Assembly (NCBI GenBank): GCA_047967505.1
Contig: CM106538.1
DNA: 64,000 bases
Origin: Dipteris shenzhenensis
Lineage: Eukaryota > Polypodiophyta > Polypodiopsida > Gleicheniales
Strand: one strand, 5' to 3'
Part shown: piece after piece, positions 34,187 to 44,930 of the stretch
Position numbering within the stretch: position 1 is the first letter of the stretch
How the letters are laid out: every line of letters begins with the position of its first letter
Translations under genes and position numbers: made by a program
The notes under the pieces: model-generated
Seen by the model: only the letters and a program-made list of their open reading frames with translations
Told to the model about the DNA's origin: nothing
The model's database searches: none

Positions 34187-34876
34187 TTGATACACACAGA
34201 TGTATGGGGTTATGCCCAGACCCGCGGCATCAATGGTTCACTTTACTACTTGACTTTCATCGACAACTATAGCAGATATTGTTTGGTCTACTTTTTGAAA
34301 GAGAAATCTAAAGTTCAAGAATTCAAAGCCATGGTAGAAATCCAGAGAGGCAGAAAGATCAAAGTCATGAGATCAGATAGAGGAGGTGAATACATGTCTT
34401 CAGCATTCATGAACTTTTGCAGAAGTCAAAGTATTCAAAGACAATTCACATGTGCAGATACTCCTCAGCAAAATGCAAGAGTTAAAAGGAAGAATGGTAC
34501 TTTAGCAGATATTGCTAGAGCAATTCTTAGTGAGAAGCATCTTCCGAATCAGTATTGGGCAGAAGCAATAGCCACTACAAACTATTTGCTTAATTGGCTT
34601 CCTACCAAACTGATTCAGGGTATGACACCTTATGAAGCATTCACTGGACACAAGCCACACATTGGGCATCTCCACATATTTGCTTGCATAGCATATGCCC
34701 ACATACATAATGATCATCACAAGAAATTGGATGCGAAGTCATGCAAATGCATCATGGTTGGCTATAGTGAAGAAAGCAAAGCATACAAGTTGTATGATCC
34801 CATCAATCGAAAGGTCATTATCTCCAAGGATGTAATCTTTGATGAGGAATTAGAATGGAAAACCTCAAATGCATAG
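34187..34876 (+). pseudogene. Copia A integrase core
   Basis: A 229-codon open frame starts DLIHTDVWGYAQT. TFIDNYSRYCLVYFLK, then MRSDRGGEY (second catalytic Asp), then TPQQNARVKRKNGTLADIAR, where the usual NGVAERKN glutamate position reads VKRKN. NYLLNWLPTK, MTPYEAFTGHKP and the SKCIMVGYSEESKAYKLYDP-type end follow. The frame is open, but the catalytic Glu appears to be replaced by Lys, so the enzyme would be inactive. Confidence 0.8.
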
Positions 34877-34989
34877 GAGATAGACACACCGATTTCACAG
34901 TCATCTACAGAAAAGATTGATGAAGTGAAGAGAAAGAATTGCCAAAAACACCCCAAGCAGAGCCACAGCAGCTCAGACGGTCTACTAGG

Positions 34990-36031
34990 AAAAGCAAACC
35001 TCCAATCAAATTGACATATCCTTAGAAAGGAAAAGCGATTCAAGTTGAAACCATCAACTATGCTCTTATGCCTACCATCATGGCTACAGAAGAGCCAATG
35101 TACTTTGAAGATGCAGTAGACAATCTAGAATGGCAAACTGCTATGAATGAAGAAATGGATGCTTTGTATAAGAATAATACTTGGGAATTATGTGACCTTC
35201 CACTAGGAAATAAGGCCATATCAAACAAATGGGTATACAAAGTGAAGTATAATCTAGATGGCAGTATTCAAAGATACAAAGCTAGACTAGTTGCAAAAGG
35301 ATTTGCACCGCAATATGGTCAAGATTATGATGAGACTTATGCTCCAGTAGCAAAGATGGATTCCATACGGTTCTTGATATCACTAACGACACTCAGTAGA
35401 TGGAATTTGTATTAGCTTGATGTCAAGAATGCATTTCTCAATGGTTACCTAAATGAGGAAGTCTACATGCAACAACCAACAAGTTATGTTGAACCAAGAA
35501 AGGAGAATAAGGGTTGCCATCTCAAGAAAAGTCTCTACAACTTAAAGCAAGCACCCAGACGTTGGTACAGCAGAATCGACAAGATTTGCTGATCTGGAAT
35601 ACATGAAGTCCAATGCAGATCACACTCTCTACTACAAAGTTCAAGGGGAAGACATTACTATTGCACTTTTGTACGTAGATGATCTGATTGTGACAAGAAG
35701 CAAGGATAGCTTCATCAAAAAGATAAAACAAGACTTATCTACAGAGTTCGACATGAAAGATCTTGGACTTATGCATTATTAATAGTCTTGGTATTGAGTT
35801 CTTTAGAGATTCGGATAGCACATTCTTGAGTCAGCACAAGTATGTTGATAGTCTCTTGAAGAAGTTTCATAGGGTAGATTGCAAGATTGTAACCACTCCC
35901 ATGGAACAAAGTTTGAAACTTACAAAAGATTCAGAAAAGCCTACAGTTAATGACAGGTACTACAGGCAGCTTATAGGATCTCTTATATATCTGACTATCA
36001 CACGGACAAATATTTGTTATGCATTAAGCTC
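34990..36031 (+). pseudogene. Copia A reverse transcriptase, broken
   Basis: The segment 35068-35415 contains WQTAMNEEMDALYKNNTWEL, NKWVYKVKYNLDGS and YKARLVAKGFAPQYGQDYDE. The [12 protein letters not shown] block follows a stop. YVDD is intact at 35672-35683. The segment 35763-36025 has SQHKYVDSLLKKF and YYRQLIGSLIYLTITRTNI. Several frames are needed to read it. Confidence 0.8.
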
Positions 36032-36517
36032 ACCTGGGGTGCCAAGTCCCTTTAGTAATAAAAACCTATCAAAATCTTGAGTATGAGATGAATTTAAAAA
36101 TATGCCATTAGTAGAAATTAGTCAAATTAACATGTGTTCTACACTAAAAGAGCTTCAAATATGTCTTTACACCTTGAAATTTAGGTAACACATGAAAAAG
36201 TTATATTAATTTGAAAGGAGATGGGTTTTCATATTTTAGTGTATTTTTTGTTACCCCCCCCCCCCCTCATCCAAAAGACCCCCCCTGGACCTCACATATT
36301 ATGAAAAATATGTACAAATCGTAAAATCTTGCATATTTTTCAAGGTATATGCCTTATATTTTGTGGGAGGGAGGACATGAGATTTTCATATTTTTCCCTT
36401 GCATATTTGAAAATTTTCAAGGGAATCCATGCATATTCTATATGGACCTTGTTCCCCCATACCCTGGATTTTGGAAGAGGGTAGTATCATAATACATATT
36501 GAGTTGGCAGCCCAGGT
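36032..36517. mobile_element. 486-bp TIR element inside copia A
   Basis: The left end ACCTGGGGTGCCAAGTC pairs with the reverse complement of the right end, ACCTGGGCTGCCAACTC (two differences). AAGCTC (36026-36031) and AAGCTT (36518-36523) flank it as a 6-bp duplication with one change. Skipping the element and one duplicate joins the copia frame in phase across the reverse transcriptase/RNase H boundary. The interior is AT-rich with a poly-C run at 36255-36267 and no coding frame. Confidence 0.85.
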
Positions 36518-36790
36518 AAGCTTACTAGCATAGTTTATGGCAAATCCAAAACAGTCTCACTGGAATGCAGCCAAAAGAGTCTTGAGATAAATCAGAGGTA
36601 CTAGACAATTTGGGATAGAATACAGAGGAAGTCATCCACAGTTGCACGGATACTATGGCTGTGACTATGCCGGAGATCATGAAACCAGGAGATCCACATA
36701 GGGATATGCATTTTTCCTTGGTCAAGGTGCTATATCATGGTTGTCAAACAAATATCCAACCATTTCTTCATCATCTTGAGGGAAGGCCTA
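36518..36790 (+). pseudogene. Copia A RNase H region, broken
   Basis: FMANPKQSHWNAAKRVLR, then FGIEYRG, a YGCDYAGDHETRRST segment with the active Asp, and GYAFFLGQGAISWLSNK are the copia RNase H landmarks. Several in-frame stops are present. Confidence 0.75.
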
Positions 36791-36817
36791 CTTCATGATG
36801 TTGATCTTGAGGGAAGG

Positions 36818-37080
36818 TGTTGAGAGTTCACCCTCAACATCATGTGATCATATGTGCATAGCACTAACCCAATAGATTGCTATAAAGGAAAGGGTTAGAT
36901 GCCCTAACTCTAACCCTAAATGGGTTTGTATATATTCTACAATCTAGTGTACAGTTAGTCATTTGTGGTGCGCTCTCTAGCTGTGCCCTCTCTCCTCATC
37001 TCCAGTCTTCTCCTCTCCCCTCTTCATATTTTATTAGATTCTTTGATCATCCTTCCAGCATTTCTTTGGTTCTTTGTGAT
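36818..37080 (+). repeat. Copia A 3' LTR (start defined, end uncertain)
   Basis: It begins TGTTGAGAGTTC directly after the purine tract. A short inverted repeat (TGTTGAGAGTT / ACCCTCAACA) lies at its start. GTTTGTATATATTC near 36925 could be a TATA box. The 3' end was not defined because there is no partner LTR to compare. Confidence 0.5.
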
Positions 37081-37525
37081 AAGTAGACTTGTATGCTTGG
37101 CTTTATTTGGATGCTTGGCCTTATAAATTGATTTACTTATTTGTGTTGGCGATTGAATTCCAATTGTGTAGGTCCTTGAATTATGGGGATTAAATTATGG
37201 CACATCTTAGTCGCTTTGGACATTTTTAGGTCCAGATAACTCAAAGTCCGATAGCAAATTTACCTAAAATCCACTACCAAAAGGTTTTCTTAACTAGTTG
37301 AGCTAAGAAATCATTTGGGCAAGCAATGCTTCTCCTCATCACTTGTTCATAAAGCAAGAATTTTTCCAAGAATATAGTTCATCAAGTGGGTTTTGGGGGG
37401 TTTTTTGTAGAGACATAAAATCAGCAAGCAGTAGGTATGTTTCGAACACATATGAAAATTGATAGAATGATTTTTTGGGTCTAGATGAACAATCTAGCCT
37501 GCTGATAGCTTGGATATGAAAATAT

Positions 37526-38511
37526 TGTTATGGATAAATTTGACCAAGGTAAAATATGTGTGTGTGCTTGTATGTGTGGCAATAGTATAATAAAATATGG
37601 TGTGCATAGGGCCCAGGGTTGAGGTGGCAGGGCATGACCATGTGCCACCCTTCCACGTAAGAGGACCCATAAGGTGTGTTGTACATAATCCATGGTAGTA
37701 ATATTATAAAATGTTAAGGTGGCATGGGTGCTCCATGTGCCACCCCTCCACCTAGGTGGTCCCATGCCTGAATTTAGTGAGACATGGCCCAAGGACCATG
37801 GGAGAAGTAATATGAAATAGGTGGAGATGGATATTATATTGGATTATTCCCTCCATGTAGGATAGGTCCATGTGGGGGGGTGTAGATAGTCCAAGAATGC
37901 AAGTTAAATAATGAGGAAAGTAGGATGACGTGACAAGATTCCTTGTGCCAACCCTCCACTTATCCTCCTAGATGTTTGAATGTATTATAAAATTGGGAAA
38001 GACCAAGGGAGTATCTTAGACTTGGGATATGGGGTTTGATTTATGTGGAAAAATGAGGCAAAGGGTTGTCGCACACAATTGAGAGTGTGTACCCAAGCCC
38101 ACATGGGAGATTCCTCCACACACACCATGCATGTGGGAGGATGCATTTATTGGGAGAGACCCCCTCTCTTGGCTATAAAAGGAGGGGGCTATTCCTTGAT
38201 GTGACACGCTCATTCTTGTAAAGCCACTAAGCTAGTACTTTGATTTCCCCCATCCTTCCTTTCAAATAAAGCATGACTCTCTTCTCTTGATGTCTCCATC
38301 TCTACATTCCACCTCCCATCATGTACATGCTCCTCTTCCCCCTCTCCCTTCCCCCTTGTGCCATAGTCTCCCTCTTCACTCCCACCCCTCTTAATCCCTT
38401 TTCCCCTCCCATGTTAATGCTTCCCCCCTCATGTTCCCTTTCCCCCATGGCCCTCAAGCATCGCCATGCCTAGCATCTAGCGGCATGCCTTGATTTCTTT
38501 TCTAGTTAATA
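37526..38511 (+). repeat. Gypsy B 5' LTR
   Basis: About 986 bp, beginning TGTTATGGATAAATTTG. A TATA box (GGCTATAAAAGG) lies at 38171 and a polyadenylation-type AAATAAAG near 38264, a normal U3-R layout. It differs from the 3' LTR at scattered positions and small indels, so the insertion is not recent. Confidence 0.9.
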
Positions 38512-38870
38512 GAATTGGTGTGGCTGCTGGGATACGAGGTCTCCATAGCTAGTGGCATAAAATCCATAGACATTTGTTACTCCTATGACTGTGTGCGGTT
38601 CCACGGCATCTTTTGTGTATGATTCTCTATTTCTACACCTCTAATCTGTGACATATGTGCATCTTCTATGTGCGACTCTGCGGCATCTTCTGCTCATGGT
38701 TCTCTGTTTCTGTGGCTACAAAACTTCTCTCTTTCTGCGCCTCCAATCTGCGTGTCTTTTGCTCGCAGTTCCTGTGCATCCGTGCATCTTCTGCTCATGC
38801 TTTGCATCCGTGCATCTTCTTCTCGTGGCTACAAAACTCCTGCTCGTAGTTCCCGTGCATCCGCACGTAA

Positions 38871-38971
38871 TGTTCAAAGATTTCCCTGACCTCTTCGCAA
38901 CTAGCTACCACCACCTTTGCCATGTGACTGCCATAGAACACAAGATAGAGTTAAAGCCTGATGCAAAGTCA
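38871..38971 (+). repeat. Misplaced copy of a pol segment (about 100 bp)
   Basis: ATGTTCAAAGATTTCC and the next 85 bases match 39719-39820 with three or four differences. The copy sits before the protease, where gag should be. TC-rich repeats (GCATCTTCTGCTC) precede it at 38690-38830. Confidence 0.85.
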
Positions 38972-38976
38972 GCATC

Positions 38977-39846
38977 ATGCTTCCTCAACTAATAGCATTA
39001 AGCCCTAAGGTGAGACGTGAGCTACAACAAGGCCTCTCAACAAGGAAGAACAAGAAAAAGGAAAAGGTACGAGAGATTTCTTCCATCTTTGAAGAAGTTG
39101 ATCGGCACCTGCATATAGTAGATGTCATCATAGATAACTGCCATGTCAAAAGTGTGTGTGTTGATGGGGGAGCTGCATGTAATATCATGGTGCCCCATAT
39201 CATGAAGAAATTGAATTTTAAATGCACAAGGCGTTCCTCCACTCGAATCAAGGTAGTAGATGGTCGACGACTTGCCACCCTGGGAGTCATTGAGGATTTG
39301 CCCATCACTGTCAATGGGTTAACCACCACCGTTAGTTTCTATGGAGTGGACATTGAAGATACAGGCAGGAGTTACCCAGCCATATTTGGGAGGACATGGC
39401 TGAGAAAGAGTGATGTAGTTAGCTATTCGAAGATAGGACACATGTCTTTTGGTGCTTCTAAGGAGAAGATCCCGGTGCAACCAGGTGCCACTGAACCAGA
39501 ACAAGAGGAGGAGCAAGACAGTGATACTCTCTCATCCTCGATGTCTAAATCAATGGAAGAGTCAGACGGGGTGGAGGAGTTCTCAGAGGAGAAAGTTTAC
39601 ATGATGGGGGTGTCTCCGACCCCGCCACTTGCGGAAAAGGTCACAGCTAGTCCTCAACAGCTTGAATCTATGCTTTCCCCTAACCTCACTCCAAGTGAGA
39701 AAGATGAGTTCTTAGAAATGTTCAAAGATTTCCATGACCTCTTCGCAACTAGCTACCACCACCTTTGCCATGTGACTACCATAGAACACAAGATAGAGCT
39801 GAAGCCTGATGCAAAGCCCCAGTGGCTCAGAAGTATCGAAGATTAG
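38977..39846 (+). pseudogene. Gypsy B aspartic protease region
   Basis: A 289-codon open frame. VDVIIDNCHVKSVCVDGGAA holds the protease site (DGG in place of DSG or DTG). VVDGRRLATLGVIEDLPI, FYGVDIEDTG and GRTWLRKSD follow. An acidic linker (EPEQEEEQDSDTLSSS) leads into LTPSEKDEFLEMFKDF, the start of the reverse transcriptase. Confidence 0.8.
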
Positions 39847-40600
39847 GACCCCTACAGACTGATGCTTTGCGCTCAGAGTTGCAAAAACTTGTAGAAGCTA
39901 GGTTTATTGTTCCGATTCACAATACTGAATGGGTTTCATCAGTGGTAGTCACTCCAAAGAAAACAACAAGTGGCCGGTCTGCATCGACTATAAGAAACTC
40001 AATGTGGCCACCAAGAGGGACCATCATCATCTTCCCCTTCAAGATCTCATTCTTGAGAAGGTAAGTGGTCATGAGATGTATACTTTCTGTGATGATTACT
40101 CCAGGTTTTATCAAATCAGAGTTGCTGAGAAGGATGTGCTTAAAACTGTATTTGCCACACCTTGGGGGATGTTTGCATTCAAAGTAATGCCATTTGACAT
40201 CACCAATGCTCCTGCCACCTTTCAAAGATTTATGCAGATGGTGTTTGCTCCATATTTGGGGGTTTTCTTAGAGGTGTTTTTAGATGATTTCTGTATATTC
40301 TTGGCACATAAGGAGCACGTCATGAAGGTTAGGTTGGCCTTCCAAAGGGTCAATGATGCGAATGCCAGCCTCAACCCTGATAAATGCACCATTGGAGCCA
40401 CTCAAGGGAGGTTACTAGGACATATTGTCTCATCCGAGGGCATCAAGCCTAACCCCGAGAAGGTAGAATCTATCCTCAAGCTCTCCCCGCTAACAACCAA
40501 ACGTCAGGTACGCTCATTTGTCAATCTAGCAGGACACTATCACTACTTCATTGATCAATATGCTGCTTTGACGTGACCCATGACTATGCTATTAAAAGAT
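39822..40600 (+). pseudogene. Gypsy B reverse transcriptase
   Basis: The start QKYRRLGPLQTDALRSEL and EARFIVPI..TEWVSSVVV is in one frame. After a shift the segment 39929-40576 reads CIDYKKLNVATKRDHHHLPL, FCDDYSRFYQIRVAEKD, TPWGMFAFKVMPFDITNAPATFQ, the catalytic box FLDD at 40277-40288, and SLNPDKC and GLLGHIVSSEGI-type blocks. Motif A reads DDYSR. Confidence 0.85.
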
Positions 40601-41060
40601 GGGAGTTGATTTCTCTTAAGATGAGGATTGTGATCATGGGTTTGTACAAGTCAAGAGTGCTCTAGCTTCAGAACCCATTCTACGCAATCCTAATTGGTCA
40701 AAGACTTTCTATATCAATCCTGGGTTTGGTGAGCACACTCTGGCAGGTATTCTTCTCCAACAAGGGGAGGATCGGTTCATGTATCCCATTCGATTTGCTT
40801 GTCAACAATTGCTCGAAACTGAACGACGCTACTCTAAGGCTGACAAGCATGCTTTGCCTTTCGTGTTCTGCATTGAGAAATTTAAGCATTATCTGGTTGG
40901 AAAGTCCATTATAATCTGTAGCAATTGTCTTGCAAAGCAAGTTCTTCAATCACCAAATCCCATGGGCTGGTTGGCCAAATGGTTGGCATTTTTACAAGAA
41001 TATGATTTTTCTTTCAAAATTGTAAAAGAGGGTTGTTCCAACTGGAAGAATGCTTTGATT
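40600..41060 (+). pseudogene. Gypsy B RNase H
   Basis: ALASEPILRNPNW, then FYINPGFGEHTLAGILLQQ with Asn where the first catalytic Asp is usual. YPIRFACQQLLETERRYSKADKHALPFVF and FKHYLVGKSIIICSN (the usual TDH region, changed) follow, with LAKWLAFLQEYDFSFKIVKEG at the end. Confidence 0.75.
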
Positions 41061-42420
41061 TATTTAGAGGAGTGCCTCGATGTAACCCTTGTAGCGGCCA
41101 TAAAAGTTGGGGATCCATGGCATAGTGGTATCTATAGGTTTCTGGCCGCTTTCTCCTTTCCTCCAAAAAGTACTAGCTATGAGAGAAAGAAAATCCGCAA
41201 AGATAGTAGGTGCTACACTCTCTTTGATGGGGTGTTGTACCGTCAAGGCATGGATGGGGTACTGAGACGGGCCATTGATGCAGATGAAGTACCTAAGGTA
41301 CTGAAGCATTATCATGATGGATTTTGTGGAGGCCACTATGCCAATGACTATATAGCTAAGAAGATTTTACATGTTGGGTACTATTGGCCGACCTTGTTCA
41401 AGGATGTCACTTTGTATTGCAAAACCTGTGAACCATGCCAATTCTTTGGTAGGAAGGATTTGCGTCCTGGGCAACATCACCCAGTGATGTCCATCCATCC
41501 GTTTCAGAAGTGGGGAATAGATTTTGTTGGGCCCCTACCCATAACTACCCGCAAAAAGAAGTTAGTAGCCACTTAGTATGTCACTAAGTGGGCTGAAGCT
41601 ATCGCCCTCCCCACTACAAATGGTAAGGTAGTTTCAAATTTCATATTTGAATGTATCTGCACAAGGTTTGGGACACCCATGGAAATAGTATCTAACCATG
41701 GGAGTCCATTCTTAAATGAAGCAGTGGAGTTGCTCATGGATCGCATGGGTATTGATCATCGCACTTCTAGCATCTATTGTCCAGCATCCATGGGACAAAC
41801 GGAGCGGACCAATGGCCTCCTTTGTAAAACCATGGAAAAAATGGCCACAGGGAACAAGAGCCAGTGGGATCAGCCAGTGGGATCAGAAGGTCACTAAAGC
41901 CGTGTGGGCTTACAACATCACTCATAAAATGTCTACAGCTCACACTCCTTTTGAGTTGGTGTGTGGTACTGAGGCCGTTTTACCACTAGAAATAGAGATT
42001 TCGGCCTTGAGATTGGCACAAGAATAGAGGATGACAGAAAATGAACATGTAGAGGCCAGGTTGGTACAACTTGAGAAGTTAGATGAAACCCGATGCCTTG
42101 CCCTACATCAAATAGAGATCCAAAAATACCGACAAAAGGCCCAAAAATACCGACAAAAGCCCGCTTGGATGCTAAGATTTGCAACGGATGGGAAAGACAC
42201 TTTGCTGAGGGGGATGTTGTGCTATGCTTTGATAACAGATTGGACCACCAAATGGATAAAAAGTTCCTCCCATACAAAGTCATCAAGGAACATAGCAATG
42301 GGTTTGTACAAGTACAGGAGCTGCATGAGCCATATGGCAAGAAGGTGATCAACAAGCGTTATCTCAAGCCCTTCTTTGTTCGTGATGGTCCCAGGCATGG
42401 AAATGTTGTGCATCCCCTAC
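41060..42420 (+). pseudogene. Gypsy B integrase
   Basis: An HHCC zinc part: HYHDGFCGGHYANDYIAKKI and CKTCEPCQ. In the core the first Asp is in WGIDFVGPLP. The second site reads VSNHGSPF, with Asn at 41694-41696 in place of Asp. The Glu is in TERTNGLL. The C-terminal part reads EGDVVLCFDNRLDHQMDKKF and YGKKVINKRYLKPFF. A TAG lies at 41575. A 21-bp duplication (AAAAATACCGACAAAAG) lies at 42121-42160. Confidence 0.8.
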
Positions 42421-42433
42421 CTGGGGGGGGGAC

Positions 42434-43410
42434 TATTATGGATAAATTTCACCAAAGTAAAAGGCATAAATATATGTGTGTGCTTGTATGTGTGGCAATA
42501 GTATAATAAAATATGGTGTGCATAGGGCCCAGGGTTGAGGTGGCAGGGCATGCATGACCATGTGCCACCCTTCCACATAAGAGGACCCATAAGGTGTGTT
42601 GTACATAATCCATGGTAGTAATATTATAAAATGGTAAGGTGGCATGGTTCCTCCATGTGCCACCCCTCCACCTAGGCGGTGCCATGCCTGCATTTAGTGA
42701 GACATGGCCCAAGGACCATGGGAGAAGTAATATAAAACAGGTGGAGATGGATATTATATTGGATTATTCCCTCCATGTAGGATAGGCCCATGTGGGGGGG
42801 GGGGTGGATAGTCCAAGAATGCAAGTTAAATAATGGGGAAAGTAGGATGAGGTGGCAAGACTTCTTGTGCCAACCCTCCACTTGTCCTCCTAGATGTTTG
42901 AACGTATTATAAAATTGGGAGGAAACCAAGGGAGTATCTTAGACTTGGGATATGGGGTTTGATTTATGTGGAAAAATGAGGCAAAGGGTTGTCGCACACA
43001 ATTGAGAGTGCGTACCCACCTAGCCCACATGGGAGACTTTTCCACATACACCATGCATGTGGGAGGATGCACCGATTGGGAGAGACCCCCTCTCTTGGCT
43101 ATAAAAGGAGGGGGCTATTCCTTGATGGGACACGCTCATTCTTTGTAAAGCCACCTAGCTAGTACTTTGATTTCCCTCCATCCTTCCTTTCAAATAAAGC
43201 ATGACTCTCTTCCCTTGATGTCTCCATCTCTACATTCCATCTCCCATCATGTACATACTCCTCTTCCCCCTCTTCATTCCCACCCCTCTTAATCCCTTTT
43301 CCCCACCTATGTTAACGCTTCTCCCCTCACGTTCCCTTTTCCTCCATGGCCCTCGAGCGTCGCCATGCCTAGCATCTAGCCTCATGCCTCATTTTCAATT
43401 CTAGTTAATA
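42434..43410 (+). repeat. Gypsy B 3' LTR
   Basis: About 977 bp, collinear with the 5' LTR from TATTATGGATAAATTTC (first bases TA, presumably TG mutated) to CTAGTTAATA. It includes the same TATA box near 43100. Confidence 0.9.
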
Positions 43411-43577
43411 ACACACACACACCAAGAGAGAGAGAGAGACAGAGGGTTGGAGGGGGGAGAGATAGAGAGAGAAACACACTGCTATGACTGTCACACACAC
43501 ACACATACACACACAAGCAAGAAAATGTTTTTAAGATAGATAGAGAGAGAGAGAGAGAGGTAGACTAGAGAGGATAA

Positions 43578-43615
<38 letters not shown>
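43411..43615 (+). repeat. Compound CA / GA / GT microsatellites
   Basis: AC run at 43409-43420, GA runs at 43427-43475 and 43540-43560, AC at 43490-43514 and GT at 43581-43610. They directly follow the 3' LTR. Confidence 0.9.
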
Positions 43616-43619
<4 letters not shown>

Positions 43620-43699
43620 GGAAATATATTTTGATCCATTTTCTATTACATTAAAGAACTGAAAAGTCTTGTATTACAACTTTAGAAAACACATGTCTT

Positions 43700-44304
43700 T
43701 GTGTAAGTATATATCTATCACTTGTCTATTACACCATTAGAGAGAGCAAATGTCCTCGAAAGTGCCTACTATCACATTGGCTTTGTGAAAACAAGCAGAC
43801 TTTAAATCCGCAAACCATTCATCACCAGGATTGGCATCTATAATCTCATCATAGGCTCTCCTCACAAGCTACTTCGAGGCTTCTTCCGACTTATAAGCAT
43901 ACAATAGCTTCTCTTTTCACCCCTAGATTTCCTCATCTTCACCTTTTCGTTCAATACAGCTTCTAGCCACCGCCATATCCTGTACAAAAATTTAGCTCAT
44001 AAGCATCAGAGTTACGTGATTCAATGAAACAAAAAAAAAAGCTAGAAATATTCATCTCTTTTGCTGAGTTCAATTCAAGCAGCCACGTCCGTAACATATC
44101 CTCCTCGAATGACTTTCTGCTCATGGGTCCATATAAAAGGTATTTAAGACAAAATTTCAGTTTGATAAATGTAGTCATGTAGTAATTGGCCATCTCTGGG
44201 AAGGAAAGTGAGGGAGCAATAGTGAGGGATGGACAGTGAGCTACCCCAGCTTTGAGAGTGATGAAAAGTGAGGATCTCTTTGAGGCAGTCCTATCCTCGA
44301 TCAC
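43700..44304 (-). other. Unrecognised minus-strand coding-like segment
   Basis: A 113-codon frame at 43963-44304 contains FPEMANYYMTTFIKL and KSFEEDMLRTWLLELNSAKEMN. Further down, in another frame, LVRRAYDEIIDANPGDEWFADL and CFHKANVIVGTFEDICSL (about 43870-43730) look like real protein. I do not recognise the family. It could be a decayed gene fragment carried by an element. Confidence 0.3.
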
Positions 44305-44699
44305 TTTTTGTCAATTCTTTATTTCAATTTTTGTATAATTTATGTCCTAGATCACTTTCCTTCAGCTTTAACACTCGTTTTTTTCAAGATATGGACATCA
44401 ATCCTTTCCAACTTCTATAGATCCACCTCCTAATTTTTTTGTAGAAAGAGAGAGAGAGAGAGGAAAAGAGGAGGAATCTGGTTCGTGAAGCAGAGAGAAA
44501 GAGGTGGAGTGACAGAGAGGGGAAGAGGAGGAATTCTCTTCATTTGGTCGAATCCGTCTCACTCAGGTGTGATCCAGTTTGGCCTACTGTCGAAGTTTCT
44601 GAAGGTGCCTTCTCTCTTTCTCTCACTCCCTTTCCATCCCCTTCGTTTTTTAATGTGTTTTTTAACATTACGATGTATTTTCATAGGTTCCAATGGCTC

Positions 44700-44930
44700 C
44701 AACTGAACATGATTTAAAAACATATTTAGAACAACTATATCTCCAATACAGAGACATTGTCCGGCACTGTTTACACTTTAGCACTTGGAATCAAAGATCC
44801 TAGCCAATTAGATAATTATGGAAAGCATCATTTGATTAGGTTTAGAGAGCCGCTTCTACTAGATTCTGAGGCTAAACAGATCAAAGGAGAGCAGCTCGAT
44901 GTAAAAGAAGTACAAGAGTAAAGTCAAATA
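44700..44930 (+). other. Exon-like start MAPTEHDLK, unrecognised
   Basis: After a good 3' splice signal (TGTATTTTCATAG at about 44690) an ATG at 44695 begins MAPTEHDLKTYLEQLYLQYRD. One frame over, GTVYTLALGIKDPSQLDNYG and LIRFREPLLLDSEAK continue to a stop near 44920. The arrangement looks like the start of a gene after an untranslated first exon, then a frame break. No family was recognised. Confidence 0.3.

Larger units (their letters stand above)
33200..37080 (+). mobile_element. Ty1/copia element A, 5'-truncated and decayed
   Basis: The plus strand carries protease, integrase, reverse transcriptase and RNase H regions in copia order. It ends in a purine-rich tract (TTGAGGGAAGG) followed by what looks like a 3' LTR beginning TGTTGAGAGTTC at 36818. 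No 5' LTR or gag was recognised upstream. A TIR element at 36032-36517 splits it. Stops and frameshifts are frequent. Confidence 0.8.
37526..43410 (+). mobile_element. Ty3/gypsy element B with both LTRs, gag missing
   Basis: LTRs at 37526-38511 and 42434-43410 bracket a 3.9-kb interior with protease, reverse transcriptase, RNase H and integrase in gypsy order. Directly after the 5' LTR, ATTGGTGTGGCTGCTGGGA resembles the TGGCGCCGTTGCCGG-type primer site of some plant gypsy elements. A purine tract (CCTGGGGGGGGGAC) precedes the 3' LTR. There is no gag, and 38640-38990 is rearranged. Stops, frameshifts and a changed integrase residue make it defective. No clear 5-bp target duplication was found. 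Confidence 0.88.

Noticed and set aside
36895-36925. Telomere-like CCCTAAC..CCCTAAA words
   Set aside because: Only two or three copies inside the copia A LTR; not an interstitial telomere array.
38985-39329. Minus-strand open frame opposite the gypsy protease
   Set aside because: Shadow of the plus-strand protease frame.
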